Assembly: GCF_022012475.1 (NCBI RefSeq)
Contig: NZ_JAKLWS010000001.1
Location: 124,001-188,000, forward strand
Source of the DNA: Rhodohalobacter sulfatireducens
Lineage (GTDB): Bacteria; Bacteroidota; Rhodothermia; Balneolales; Balneolaceae
DNA length: 64,000 bases
Direction: 5' to 3'
Part shown: positions 47,744 to 57,367 of the stretch, piece by piece
Layout of the letters: each line of letters begins with the position of its first letter
How positions within the stretch are numbered: position 1 is the stretch's first letter
Translations under genes and position numbers: made by a program
Notes under the pieces: model-generated
Seen by the model: only the letters and a program-made list of their open reading frames with translations
The model's database searches: none
What the model was told of the DNA's origin: nothing

Positions 47744-48466
47744 TCAGAAGTTATTTAAATGTAAGACATACACTGCTGAATGAAATCTATATCCCATATT
47801 CATCAGTAAGTTAATATAGCTCTGATTGTTAATACTGGTATTTATCTGAAATTTCCTGATCTCATGATCCCGGCACCATTCAAATCTTTTTTGATGTAAA
47901 ATCTTAGCAACACCTTCCCCTTCAAATTCTGGGTCTACACATAACAAACCTGCAACGGCTACCTCTTTCTGAACTTTTAGGGATGCAAACCCGGCAATAT
48001 TTCCATTGTAACGACAGGCATAAACGACATCTGCCATGCCATCTCTGATTACAAGATTCTTAGCCCAATCCTCGTAAACTTCATCACAGCGGGTGCTATC
48101 CAAATACGGATTATTGTGATAGTGACTTTGATAATCCTGAAACGCCTCTTTTGTTATTTCACCGAGCTTATGGCTTATGCTTTTGTCAGCAACTTGAACT
48201 TCTATTGATGAATCATCGTACTTATCATAAAGAGAAGAATCAACATCCATTGAAAATTTCAGGATCGTGTCTGTAACAAAAAAACCCTCATCAAATAATT
48301 TGTTGAGAGACTGTTTGTAAGATGTATCACATTTGGCAATGAGAAGTTGTCCCTGTTTTTTTCGGAAATCTGTTAGCAGGGTTTGTATATCAATATCCTC
48401 ATCTACGTAAATTTTTGCGGTTTTTAGATTAAACCTTTCGTAATCTAATTCAGACCAATGAAGCAT
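47744..48466 (-). CDS. WecD-like GNAT acyltransferase
   Basis: 240 residues with a C-terminal GNAT domain (about 85-235; AGLLCVDPEFEGEGVAKIL contains the acyl-CoA loop) and an N-terminal domain arranged like E. coli WecD, including a HNNPYLDSTRCDEVYEDW segment. WecD acetylates the 4-amine of dTDP-Fuc4N made by WecE, and a WecE-type enzyme is in the same array. Whether the donor is acetyl-CoA or another acyl-CoA is open. Confidence 0.75.
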   Translation of the reverse strand: MLHWSELDYERFNLKTAKIYVDEDIDIQTLLTDFRKKQGQLLIAKCDTSYKQSLNKLFDEGFFVTDTILKFSMDVDSSLYDKYDDSSIEVQVADKSISHKLGEITKEAFQDYQSHYHNNPYLDSTRCDEVYEDWAKNLVIRDGMADVVYACRYNGNIAGFASLKVQKEVAVAGLLCVDPEFEGEGVAKILHQKRFEWCRDHEIRKFQINTSINNQSYINLLMNMGYRFHSAVYVLHLNNF

Positions 48467-48537
48467 TTTGAGTGTTCTTCTATTCGTTGAAACATTCGAA
48501 ATATGCCGTGATGATAAGAATTATTCAGGAAATAGCT

Positions 48538-49215
48538 TTAATGATCCCGAATAATTTTACACGGATTTCCATAAGCTACCACTCCTGAAGGAACGTCTTT
48601 CGTCACTACGCTACCGCCCCCTATGATTGTGTTTGAGCCGATCTCAACTCGATCGAATACCACACTGCCCATTCCTATCTTTGTTTTACTACCAATGGTG
48701 CAGTGCCCGGCAATATGTGTTCCCGGGTAAAGGGTCGTAAAGTCACCAATTTGCGTATGATGACCAATCGAAACACTTCTATTCATGGATAAACCAAACC
48801 CTAAATCTGCATATGGAGAGATCACACACCCGGGTTCTACGTAAATTCCCGTACTCAAAGAAACTGTACTTGCAACATTGGAGGAGGGATGTATCAAATT
48901 GAAGTATTGATCCTTAGAAATATCGTGAGATTCTAAAAAGTGACTGAATATTTTTTCTTTAATCCAGGGAGTGGATACAGAAAAAAGGCAGGTGTCTTTA
49001 CTTCCTTTTTTATACTCTCCTGACTTATAAATCTCATAATCAAATCCACAGTTAAAGGGCACATTATCGGTAACCTCAATATTTTTTATGATTTTGATTG
49101 ACTTTTTGTACCCGCAATCCCTCAATGAGTTAAATACAAGTGACAAATAACTGCCGCTAAATCCAAACAGGCAGATATCATCATCTAACAATAAATCATT
49201 TTCCCGATCTTCCAT
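48538..49215 (-). CDS. NeuD/PglD-family sugar O- or N-acyltransferase
   Basis: 225 residues. N-terminal small alpha/beta domain (DICLFGFSGSYLSLVFNSL) followed by a left-handed beta-helix of hexapeptide repeats (about 115-215: VEPGCVISPYADLG, IGHHTQIGDFTTLYPG, IGGGSVVTKDVP). Active-site histidine is likely in SIGHHTQIG. NeuD/PglD enzymes acylate sugars or UDP-amino sugars. Second in the minus-strand array. Confidence 0.83.
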   Translation of the reverse strand: MEDRENDLLLDDDICLFGFSGSYLSLVFNSLRDCGYKKSIKIIKNIEVTDNVPFNCGFDYEIYKSGEYKKGSKDTCLFSVSTPWIKEKIFSHFLESHDISKDQYFNLIHPSSNVASTVSLSTGIYVEPGCVISPYADLGFGLSMNRSVSIGHHTQIGDFTTLYPGTHIAGHCTIGSKTKIGMGSVVFDRVEIGSNTIIGGGSVVTKDVPSGVVAYGNPCKIIRDH

Positions 49216-49255
49216 GCTTTTTGATTCAACAGTTTTTTACTCTAAACGATGGCTT

Positions 49256-50089
49256 CTAATTATTTTCATTATAAAATCCATGATTCCCAAATTCTTTAGC
49301 TGACATCACCTCTTTTTCATGAACCTTAAGAAGCTTATGAGTTCGTTTCAAAAGATCGGTATTGGATGCTAACTGCCTTTTTTCTGAATCAAACCAAATA
49401 TTATCTTCAAGGCCAATTCTAGCACCATACCCCATTGCAATTGCTGAAGCAGTAACGGGAAGCTGAGCCAACCCTATACCGGCCAGTGAAATAAAATGAT
49501 TCTCAGGAATCGATTGGATGGCCGTACCCATCTGATGGAAGTTCGCCTGGAAGCCGGCAATATTTCCAAATAGCAAATTCCAGTAGTAAGGCCCTTCGAT
49601 TGCGCCTTTTCTTATCAGGTATTGGCCATAATTTATCATTCCCAAATCAAAACACTCTAGTTCCGGATGCACGCCAAATTGACTCATTTTCTGTGCGAGT
49701 TTTTGGATCATATCAGGAGAATTGATCGACGCTTGCTTGGGAAAGTTAAGTGAAGACAACGTTAGCGAACACATATCAGGCTGTAATTCTATTACTTCGG
49801 CTCTCTTTTCAAACTCAGAATTCACTCTTCCCGAGGTGCTGGCACAAATCACCAAATCAGGACAGTATTTACGAATTCCTTCAAAAATATCCCTGTAAAT
49901 AGATGCTTTCCAGGTGGGCATCCCATTTTCATCCCTTGCGTGCAGGTGTACAATTGTGATGCCTAATTCATACGCCTCATGCGTCTGTTCAATGATTTCT
50001 TCTGGCTGAACAGGAACATGGGGGGTCATATTTTTTGTCGGCACCATGCCCGTAGGGCAAAAGTTTATGATAATCTTATTTGATAACAT
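49256..50089 (-). CDS. BKACE-family beta-keto acid cleavage enzyme (DUF849)
   Basis: 277 residues from the ATG at 50089, which is preceded by AAGAGG and GAGG elements; the longer frame starts at a TTG. Family signatures: NFCPTGMVPTKN at the start, then IVHLHARDENG (H48, H50) and GLEDNIWF (E228), the three positions of the metal and substrate site of 3-keto-5-aminohexanoate cleavage enzyme. Family reaction: beta-keto acid + acetyl-CoA to a new CoA ester + acetoacetate. First gene of the minus-strand array; an unusual partner for glycan genes. Confidence 0.85.
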   Translation of the reverse strand: MLSNKIIINFCPTGMVPTKNMTPHVPVQPEEIIEQTHEAYELGITIVHLHARDENGMPTWKASIYRDIFEGIRKYCPDLVICASTSGRVNSEFEKRAEVIELQPDMCSLTLSSLNFPKQASINSPDMIQKLAQKMSQFGVHPELECFDLGMINYGQYLIRKGAIEGPYYWNLLFGNIAGFQANFHQMGTAIQSIPENHFISLAGIGLAQLPVTASAIAMGYGARIGLEDNIWFDSEKRQLASNTDLLKRTHKLLKVHEKEVMSAKEFGNHGFYNENN

Positions 50090-50367
50090 ACCTCGTTCAT
50101 CCTCTTGATTTGAATATTCCAATCATTCTCACCCTATCGTAGTTTTTATTATTGACGGCAGGATCTACAATAAAAAATACAATAAGAATTTTTACCATTC
50201 CATGTTGTCTATCTTTTCTAAAAAATCATTTTATAAAAGATTTAAAAAACCGGCTGCTGCACAAATCTGGTTGCTTTTGTTTTAATGTTAACAGAAATAC
50301 CCCTATTCTTTCCGCTGGGGTTCTTACCCTCTGGTTACCAGAGCTTTCGAAATGAAATATTTGTTGA

Positions 50368-51774
50368 ATGAATCGAAAAAAAGAAGCGATAAAAATTAGT
50401 GTAGTTCTGATTCTAATTTTGGGTTTAATTGTGAACCTTTTTACGATCTACACGTTTCCTTCCTGGTTTGATGAAGCATACTTTGCCAATATTTCATTTA
50501 ATCTTGCCAATGGAAAAGGATTCCTGCAAGACCTTATCCCGGGCTATAATAACGGCCAGGTGTTGATTTACGGACCTGTCTATTTCTTTCTGCAATCGCA
50601 GCTAATTCATCTTTTTGGCTTAGATCAGTTTGTTTTCAGATTGCCTAACCTGGTTGCCGGTTATCTCTCCGTTTTCTTGCTGTATAAAATTTTGCGCGAT
50701 CGGGGATGTAACCAAACCTTTTCTCTTCTCTTCCTGGCAGCCGCCATCGTTGATGTTTCATTCAACAGGAACCTGGTTTACGGACGGATGGATTTAGCAG
50801 CTCTCCTTTTTGTAATATTGGCGCTGTTTCTAACTCACAGAATTGAGTTCCAAAAAAAATCGGGCTATTTGGTACAATGGCTTCTTGTTGGGTTGCTCTC
50901 CACAGCCGCATATCTCACAACTCCCCGCGCTTTGTTTCTACTTCCAATAGTGTTCGTGATGGCTTTTTATAAACTATTTGTTGAACCCAAAAGTAAGATT
51001 TCAGCCTATCAATGGATTGCAGCAACCGGGGCTTCATTGGTATTTATTGTGCCCATATTTTTGTGGATCCAATATGCCGGCGGTTTTGAAGAGTATGCAA
51101 GCTTCTTTCGGGCCCGGGAGAGTGTAAGTTCTCATATTGGCGTCTCGTTTTTTCGCTCTTTCTACGACAATGTTACGATAGGCATTTTTATAGTGATGGT
51201 TCTGATTTACATCCAAACCGTTATAAAAAAACCATTATTGATTGGCGCAGTTCTTACTTATCTCTCTTTTTCCTTTTTTGTTGAAGAACATGGACCCTAT
51301 GCGGCTATGATTACACCCATTTTAATTGCAGGCATCTTTTATATCCTTTCCGAAAGTGTGAGCAGAAGGTTCATCCAGTATTCATTGAGTGCGTTGATCA
51401 TTGTACCGGGCTTATTTCTTATTTTCTTGCGAGGGGCAGACCTACTCGCCAACTCGGATTGCCGGGACAGCACAAACATTCCGGAGCTAATCAACGAGCC
51501 CTCAAACCAAAAAATAATAGCCCCATTTAAATACTACTTTTTTGCGGAGAATGAGAATCGAGAAGTTGTGACTTTTAATCGTGCAAAAATCGATAGAAAA
51601 GTGCTCGTCAAAGATGCCGATCTGATTGTGTCTTCGAATGAGATGAGTGATTTTTTGAACAGGAACAATTTCGAAAAAGTTGCCGAAATCACCTGTAAAC
51701 CCACCAAACTACCATTTCTACCGGGTACGTTCTATGAAAGATCTACTTATACTGAGACATTCTACAACCGATAA
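50368..51774 (+). CDS. GT-C fold membrane glycosyltransferase (ArnT/GT39-like)
   Basis: 468 residues, about 11-12 helices. First loop has FPSWFDEAYFANISFNLANG with an acidic pair D/E (about residues 35-36), the expected catalytic position, then LIYGPVYFFLQSQLI. Probably transfers a sugar from polyprenyl-phosphate. Divergent from the BKACE gene. Confidence 0.72.
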   Translation: MNRKKEAIKISVVLILILGLIVNLFTIYTFPSWFDEAYFANISFNLANGKGFLQDLIPGYNNGQVLIYGPVYFFLQSQLIHLFGLDQFVFRLPNLVAGYLSVFLLYKILRDRGCNQTFSLLFLAAAIVDVSFNRNLVYGRMDLAALLFVILALFLTHRIEFQKKSGYLVQWLLVGLLSTAAYLTTPRALFLLPIVFVMAFYKLFVEPKSKISAYQWIAATGASLVFIVPIFLWIQYAGGFEEYASFFRARESVSSHIGVSFFRSFYDNVTIGIFIVMVLIYIQTVIKKPLLIGAVLTYLSFSFFVEEHGPYAAMITPILIAGIFYILSESVSRRFIQYSLSALIIVPGLFLIFLRGADLLANSDCRDSTNIPELINEPSNQKIIAPFKYYFFAENENREVVTFNRAKIDRKVLVKDADLIVSSNEMSDFLNRNNFEKVAEITCKPTKLPFLPGTFYERSTYTETFYNR

Positions 51775-51816
51775 TTTTTATAACTGAACGGGATCATCGA
51801 AAATACTACATGAACG

Positions 51817-52341
51817 ATGCAACATAGTGAGGCAATAAATATGTTAACTGCACCCCGGCAATTTTCAAACAATAAACAGGTTTGGATAGATCTCGGCTGC
51901 GGAACCGGCACATTTACTCTCGCATTAGCTCACCATCTATCACCCGGAAGCAAAATTGTTGCTGTAGATAAAAAAAAGAAAGTGCTCAAGGAGATCCCCG
52001 CCAAATTCAAGCACGTTCAAATTGAGAGGAAGGTTACCAATTTCAAAAACAACAGTTTCCAGTTTAAAAATATGGATGGTATCCTTTTGGCCAATTCACT
52101 TCACTATGTCCGAAAGAAAGAAGCCTTCATCACCAAATTGAAAGAAGCCCTGAAACCGAATGGAGTTCTAATAATTGTTGAATACGATACGAACATTTTC
52201 AATCCATGGGTGCCTTTCCCAATTTCTTTTAAGCGCCTGGTAAAAACATTCAAAAAAGCGGGCTTTACATCCATTGAAAAGATAGGCGAGATGCCCTCAC
52301 GGTATAATCGATCAAATTTATACTCGGCGATTATCCAGTAA
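51817..52341 (+). CDS. Class I SAM-dependent methyltransferase
   Basis: 174 residues. Motif I WIDLGCGTGTFTLALA (about 24-39), then IVAVDKKKK and ILLANSLHYVRKKEAF. Small Methyltransf-type domain; substrate unknown, perhaps a glycan or lipid given its position 42 bp after the GT-C gene. Confidence 0.8.
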   Translation: MQHSEAINMLTAPRQFSNNKQVWIDLGCGTGTFTLALAHHLSPGSKIVAVDKKKKVLKEIPAKFKHVQIERKVTNFKNNSFQFKNMDGILLANSLHYVRKKEAFITKLKEALKPNGVLIIVEYDTNIFNPWVPFPISFKRLVKTFKKAGFTSIEKIGEMPSRYNRSNLYSAIIQ

Positions 52342-52444
52342 TCAATTCTCTTAAGGCATTGCACTTTAGATCATATCATCTGAAACTGCAAATATGATCA
52401 TCAATAGTGACGTCTCAGGTAACCTTACAAAATCCTGAGGGATC

Positions 52445-52933
52445 TTATTGACACACTTGCTGCTGTCTTGTAAAATGCAGAAGTTTTTCGCCACTGTTTG
52501 AAAAGTATGTAAATGAAACCTCCACACCCTGCATGTGTACGGGCCGCCAGAGTGTACATGGAATTCGGTTCACAGCTTCACTGTAAAGAGAATCGTACAA
52601 TTTTCTTTCCTCAAAATCCTTGTTCGTGAGATTAGAAATTGAATAGTAATATTGTAGCTGATTCGCACCAAATCCCACACTGTCAAAAGAAGTATTCAGG
52701 TCAAGACGCTGCGGCAAAACATTATTCAGGTCTTCAGCCTGGGTCTCTAAAGCAAAATTAGGTATATCTGTTACCTGATTCTCTTCATCTGAAATTGTAC
52801 AGGATGAGATGAATAATATGCCTAAGGCAAAGCAAAAAACCTGAATTTTGACCTGCCACCTACCCAATAAATAACCCTCCTTTATGGCATAAATAGCTAA
52901 AAAATTATGCATACCCTCTTCTCTCTGATTCAT
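52445..52933 (-). CDS. Probable lipoprotein, unknown function
   Basis: 162 residues. An N-terminal hydrophobic stretch ending LFISSC gives a lipobox with Cys about 45; the true start is probably nearer this signal (an internal Met or Leu codon) than the first Met. The mature part has no recognised domain. Its stop is 104 bp from the convergent methyltransferase gene; a short dyad (GATCATAT/ATATGATC, 52369-52399) lies in the gap. Confidence 0.5.
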   Translation of the reverse strand: MNQREEGMHNFLAIYAIKEGYLLGRWQVKIQVFCFALGILFISSCTISDEENQVTDIPNFALETQAEDLNNVLPQRLDLNTSFDSVGFGANQLQYYYSISNLTNKDFEERKLYDSLYSEAVNRIPCTLWRPVHMQGVEVSFTYFSNSGEKLLHFTRQQQVCQ

Positions 52934-53062
52934 TCTTTTTTTGATAAATCTTCAATAACTAAGTTACTAATTTAGGTGAAAATATTTCAGCATTAGAGAA
53001 GCTAAATTTCCTGTTGAAACGTTGTAGAACAGACAGAGAGAATGTTTAAAAAGGGAGGAACA

Positions 53063-53548
53063 ATGAATATCTATTTCAAAGTAATCGGAGTTCTGATATG
53101 TGTCGTGTTTACACTAAACATATCAGTATTTGCACAAAAGGGGTTGGGAGACTCCAACGGAATAGCAAGATCAGGAGAACTGCCAACTATTGTCATGTTG
53201 GACGGAACACTGGATCACATAAAAACAGGGCCATGTGAGCATACCACCGGACGTGCAGTAATCGGTACGCATTTGTTTATCGATACGGAAGAAAGTGATG
53301 AACTCTTCAATGTGCATTTAGGTGCAGCATATGCGCTTGAGTCATTTGTCGCCAATCTTGAAATCGGGCAGAAAGTGGAAATTCAAGCATTCCAAACGGA
53401 CGGGATGAAACCGCTTGAGTTCATTGCTAAAGAGGTCACCACCGATAGTCGTACACTGCAACTTCGTGATGAAAATTTACGACCCTTTTGGGCCGGTGAT
53501 CGAAACCTTCGCGATGGTAGACCTTTCCGCCGTGGGTACAGATGGTAA
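53063..53548 (+). CDS. Secreted hypothetical protein
   Basis: 161 residues from the ATG at 53063, chosen because GGGAGG lies 6 bp upstream of it and it starts a signal peptide (VIGVLICVVFTLNISVFAQ); the ATG at 53042 would sit ahead of that ribosome site. The mature protein is beta-rich and may bind a small ligand or metal (CEHTTGRAVIGTHLFI). Unknown family. Convergent with the GH3 gene, 30-bp gap. Confidence 0.6.
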   Translation: MNIYFKVIGVLICVVFTLNISVFAQKGLGDSNGIARSGELPTIVMLDGTLDHIKTGPCEHTTGRAVIGTHLFIDTEESDELFNVHLGAAYALESFVANLEIGQKVEIQAFQTDGMKPLEFIAKEVTTDSRTLQLRDENLRPFWAGDRNLRDGRPFRRGYRW

Positions 53549-53578
53549 TCAGATGTCATTTGGTATTTATGATACCCG

Positions 53579-56302
53579 TCATGCAATAATTTGCAGAGTT
53601 TCTGTCAACAGAATATCCTCGGAAGAACACCCAACCATTACTTCTACCTCTCCGGGCTGAACCGTTAACGATTGCTCTTGATCACTCCAATGAGCAAACG
53701 AATCTTCATGGAGTATAAATTCAACCGTTTCTGTTTCTCCGGCTGAAATATGAACTCGATTATACCCTTTTAATTCTTTCACGAGTCGTGGGTCACTTCC
53801 CCCGGGATAGTGCAGATAAAGTTGAACAACTTCATCGCCATCCAATTCACCCGAATTTGAAACATCGGCCCGGACTGTTAACTCCCCTCCATTTTCAGCA
53901 GAATACTCTGAGCTTTCAAGCTGTATATTGGAATACTCAAAGTTTGTGTACGACAGTCCGTACCCAAACGGATAGAGTACATCACCCCTGAAATACTTGT
54001 AGGTGTGACCTTCCATATCGTAATCTGTAAACTCGGGCAGATCATCAATGGACCTGTAGAATGTAACCGGCAGTCGTCCTGCGGGATTGTAATCCCCAAA
54101 AAGCACGTCTGCTATGGCGGTTCCCCCGGCCTGACCGCCATACCACGCCTGTAAAATAGACGGGATGTTTTCATCTGCCCACTTGATGGCTATTGCACTC
54201 CCGCTCATCAATACCAGAATAACAGGTTTACCCAAAGCTTGAATCTCTTGCATCAGGCGTTCCTGGGGAGCAGGCAATTCCAGGTTTGTCTTATCACCAC
54301 CTTCAAAACCTTCAACCTCAAGATCCATCTCCTCTCCTTCCATGCGGGCATTTAAACCCATGCACAGAACCACGACATCGGAATTTGAAGCTACTTCTGT
54401 TGCTTCAGCCAACAAGTCCGTTCCGGGAACTTCCCAGGTAAGCTGAATCTGCGGATCGGGTCCGTAACTGTAAAACTCAACGGTAATATCATACGTCTCA
54501 CCGGCTTCCAGGTCCACTTCGAAATACCTATACCACGGTGAGTGAGTCATCTGGCGATCGAACTGCTCCTCGCCTTCAAAATAAAGTTTGAAGTAGTTCA
54601 TTCCATTCAACCCGATCGCATAGGTGCCGGTAACCGGCGCCCTTAACTGACCCGTCCAACGAGCTGAAAATGGGTCGGCAATTTCTCCGTTGATGGGTGT
54701 ATCATCCTTCCAGATAAAATCGACTTGCGAATCCACACGGCTGATTGCCGGTTCACCATCAAACTCAGTATTCTCAAAATATTCACCATACAACCCATTT
54801 CCCTCTCCCCGGGATGGCGTCAAATACTCACTGTCCACTACACTCAGGTTTGGAATCCCTTCGGCAAAATGAGATCCCAGTGCGTAGTTCACCTCAACCT
54901 GGTCACCCAATTTCTGTTCAATACCTTTCAGCGGAGTAATCGCCTCTGCCGGTGTACCGTGATAGTTGCCCAGCATGCTCCAGTAGTTATCGGCATTGGG
55001 GCCAATCACTGCAATTGAGTTCAGATCTTTCGAGAGCGGAAGCAGCGGTTCTACATCCTGGCCCGTAGGTTCATTTTTCAACAGCACAATCGATTCTCTC
55101 GACATCTGCAGTGCAACTTCGTTGTGTTCATCACTTGCTACAACGGAATATGGAACATTTGAGAACGGAACTTCAGATGGATCATCAAACATTCCCAGCT
55201 TAAACCGAGCTTCAAACAATCGCTGCAGGGCTACATCCAGGTCCTCTTCGGTGATCAAACCTTGATCAAACGCATCTTGCAGGTAGGGGAATGAGCTCCC
55301 GCAATTCAGGTCCGTGCCCGCTTTTAACGAAACGGCTGCTGCCTCCGCCGCCGTATCGGAATAGTCGTGCCGCCCCTCTTCATAAAAATCAGCGATCGCC
55401 CAGCAGTCGGAAACTACGTAACCGTCGAATCCCCAGTCATCACGCAAAATGGATTGTAGAAGAGGATCACTGCCGCAGCACGGAATTCCGCGAAACCGGT
55501 TATAGGCACACATAACGGACGCCACCTTGGCATTCTCTACTGTTGTTTTAAACATCGGTAAGTAGGTTTCGTGGAGATCACGATCACTTACATCCACGTC
55601 AAACGAGTGGCGTAGTGGTTCCGGGCCGTTATGAACAGCAAAGTGTTTGGATGTGGCTATCACTTTGTAATAATTGGGATCGTCTCCCTGCAGCCCGCGA
55701 ATAAATGAGTTTGCCAGTGTGCCTGTTAGGAATGGATCTTCACCATATGTTTCCTGCCCACGTCCCCAACGCGGGTCACGAACGATGTTGATGTTTGGCG
55801 TCCAAAATGTAAGTCCCATATAAATATCTCGTCGTCCTGCATTCGCAAACGTATGATGCTTGGCCCGGGCTTCATCAGAAATTACATTCGCCACTTCATT
55901 AAAAAGGGGCCTATTCCAGGTTGCGGCCATCCCGATCGCCTGTGGAAAAACGGTTGCAATTCCGGCCCGCCCTACTCCGTGGAGGCATTCGTTCCACCAG
56001 TTGTATTGCGGAATATTGAGACGGTCGATAGCGGGTGCGTCATACCGAAGCTGAGATATTTTTTCCTCAACCGTCATCTGGTTGATCAGATCAGCAGCCC
56101 GTTCCGCAAACGCCGTATTGCTGCTTTGCGAGGTGCAGCCCTGCAGGACCTGGAATAGCCCCGAACCGGACAGTGCCAGCACGCCCGCAGATCCCAAACT
56201 TCCTTTTAAAAAGTCGCGTCTTGACCACCCCTCATTATTCCAATTATCATTTTCTTTCCCCGTTTCTTGATTCGATTTTTCCAACGATTCTGCCTTTTTC
56301 AT
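53579..56302 (-). CDS. GH3 glycosidase with PA14 insertion, Tat-exported, possibly lipid-anchored
   Basis: 907 residues. Tat motif SRRDFLKG (R28, R29), hydrophobic segment and LQGC (C56), which fits a Tat-lipoprotein signal. GH3 first domain with SKHFAVHNGPE and the nucleophile in FDGYVVSDCWAI, second domain about 400-700 with a PA14-like insertion (about 490-600: GLYGEYFENTEFDGEPAI), and a C-terminal fibronectin-III-like domain. The plant-xylosidase-like VSDCWA suggests beta-xylosidase/arabinosidase or beta-glucosidase activity; specificity not settled. Confidence 0.85.
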   Translation of the reverse strand: MKKAESLEKSNQETGKENDNWNNEGWSRRDFLKGSLGSAGVLALSGSGLFQVLQGCTSQSSNTAFAERAADLINQMTVEEKISQLRYDAPAIDRLNIPQYNWWNECLHGVGRAGIATVFPQAIGMAATWNRPLFNEVANVISDEARAKHHTFANAGRRDIYMGLTFWTPNINIVRDPRWGRGQETYGEDPFLTGTLANSFIRGLQGDDPNYYKVIATSKHFAVHNGPEPLRHSFDVDVSDRDLHETYLPMFKTTVENAKVASVMCAYNRFRGIPCCGSDPLLQSILRDDWGFDGYVVSDCWAIADFYEEGRHDYSDTAAEAAAVSLKAGTDLNCGSSFPYLQDAFDQGLITEEDLDVALQRLFEARFKLGMFDDPSEVPFSNVPYSVVASDEHNEVALQMSRESIVLLKNEPTGQDVEPLLPLSKDLNSIAVIGPNADNYWSMLGNYHGTPAEAITPLKGIEQKLGDQVEVNYALGSHFAEGIPNLSVVDSEYLTPSRGEGNGLYGEYFENTEFDGEPAISRVDSQVDFIWKDDTPINGEIADPFSARWTGQLRAPVTGTYAIGLNGMNYFKLYFEGEEQFDRQMTHSPWYRYFEVDLEAGETYDITVEFYSYGPDPQIQLTWEVPGTDLLAEATEVASNSDVVVLCMGLNARMEGEEMDLEVEGFEGGDKTNLELPAPQERLMQEIQALGKPVILVLMSGSAIAIKWADENIPSILQAWYGGQAGGTAIADVLFGDYNPAGRLPVTFYRSIDDLPEFTDYDMEGHTYKYFRGDVLYPFGYGLSYTNFEYSNIQLESSEYSAENGGELTVRADVSNSGELDGDEVVQLYLHYPGGSDPRLVKELKGYNRVHISAGETETVEFILHEDSFAHWSDQEQSLTVQPGEVEVMVGCSSEDILLTETLQIIA

Positions 56303-56479
56303 CTCTTTAAAACCCTTTTAAATGTTGAAGTATTTATACTTTCAAATAAATCGATTTAGTACTTGGATGCAACTCAAGATGGTTCTTTTCGCAACATTCT
56401 GAAAAGTTTATCATTATACATTGATTTTTTAAATACATTTATCGGTATTCACCCTCAAGCATGAACTTTTGCCGGATTT

Positions 56480-57367
56480 ATGAGCTCATTGAAGAGAAAA
56501 ATTAAATACCTGTTTAAACCAATGCCGGACCCTGCCAACGGCGTCATCACGGGTGAAAAAATTCAACTCTTATGTGATCATTTTATCGGCAACGAAAAGC
56601 AATTATCAAAGAACCCGCTGCTATGGAGAAAAAAGTATAAGTGGAAGAAATTTGAGCACCTTAATTCCCCCTTTAGTAACCGAAGCCGCGTTTTCTGTTA
56701 TACCGAAGTTATATGGGATATGGACCTGTTAATCGAAAAGCTAAAGTGGTTGAAAAATCCATTTTTGCTTGTTTTTCACAACTCGGATGTCTCTTTTGAA
56801 AAAGAACACTTGAAGCTGTTTGAAGCCCTGCCGAATCTTAAGAAAATTTTTTCAAAAAATGCCACTGTTCGGGATAACAGGGTAACTCCTCTCCCTCTTG
56901 GCATTGCAAATACCCCATTTGCTCATGGTCAATTGTCTGTCATAAACCACGTAAGAGAACGGAAGTTTAAAAAAGACAATTTGGTCTACTTCAATTTCAG
57001 TATTCAAACAAATAATGAAAAGCGAGAGGAGTGCTATCAAAAAATTTCGCGGAAAGGAATTGAATTTCAACCCGGTAAAAATTTTGAAGATTACATTCAG
57101 TCCCTCAGTACATACAAATTTGCAATTTGCCCTGCAGGCAGTGGCTTAGACACCTACAGGTTTTGGGAATCTTTGTATTTAAGGGTGGTACCTATTTGTA
57201 AAAGGAATACGGTGGCAGAGTATTTTTCCCGGGATTTTCCGGTGCTTTTGCTGGACGACTGGGCGGATTTAGACGTAGAAAAATTGGAGAATGCATATCA
57301 ATCATTCAGTTGGAATAATCAAGAAAAGTTGGATATGGGTTACTATGATGAACTTTTGACGCTTTGA
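56480..57367 (+). CDS. Exostosin-like glycosyltransferase-related protein, copy 1
   Basis: 295 residues. Shares with the 59913 gene the blocks ITGEKIQLLCDHF/ITGERIQLLCDHF, PLPLGIAN, FNFSI, FAICPAGSGLDTYRFWESLYL and VPICKRN. The C-terminal GLDTYRFWE-type motif resembles GT47/exostosin-like or fucosyltransferase-fold donor-binding regions. Probably cytosolic or membrane-associated transferase. Family assignment uncertain. Confidence 0.6.
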   Translation: MSSLKRKIKYLFKPMPDPANGVITGEKIQLLCDHFIGNEKQLSKNPLLWRKKYKWKKFEHLNSPFSNRSRVFCYTEVIWDMDLLIEKLKWLKNPFLLVFHNSDVSFEKEHLKLFEALPNLKKIFSKNATVRDNRVTPLPLGIANTPFAHGQLSVINHVRERKFKKDNLVYFNFSIQTNNEKREECYQKISRKGIEFQPGKNFEDYIQSLSTYKFAICPAGSGLDTYRFWESLYLRVVPICKRNTVAEYFSRDFPVLLLDDWADLDVEKLENAYQSFSWNNQEKLDMGYYDELLTL

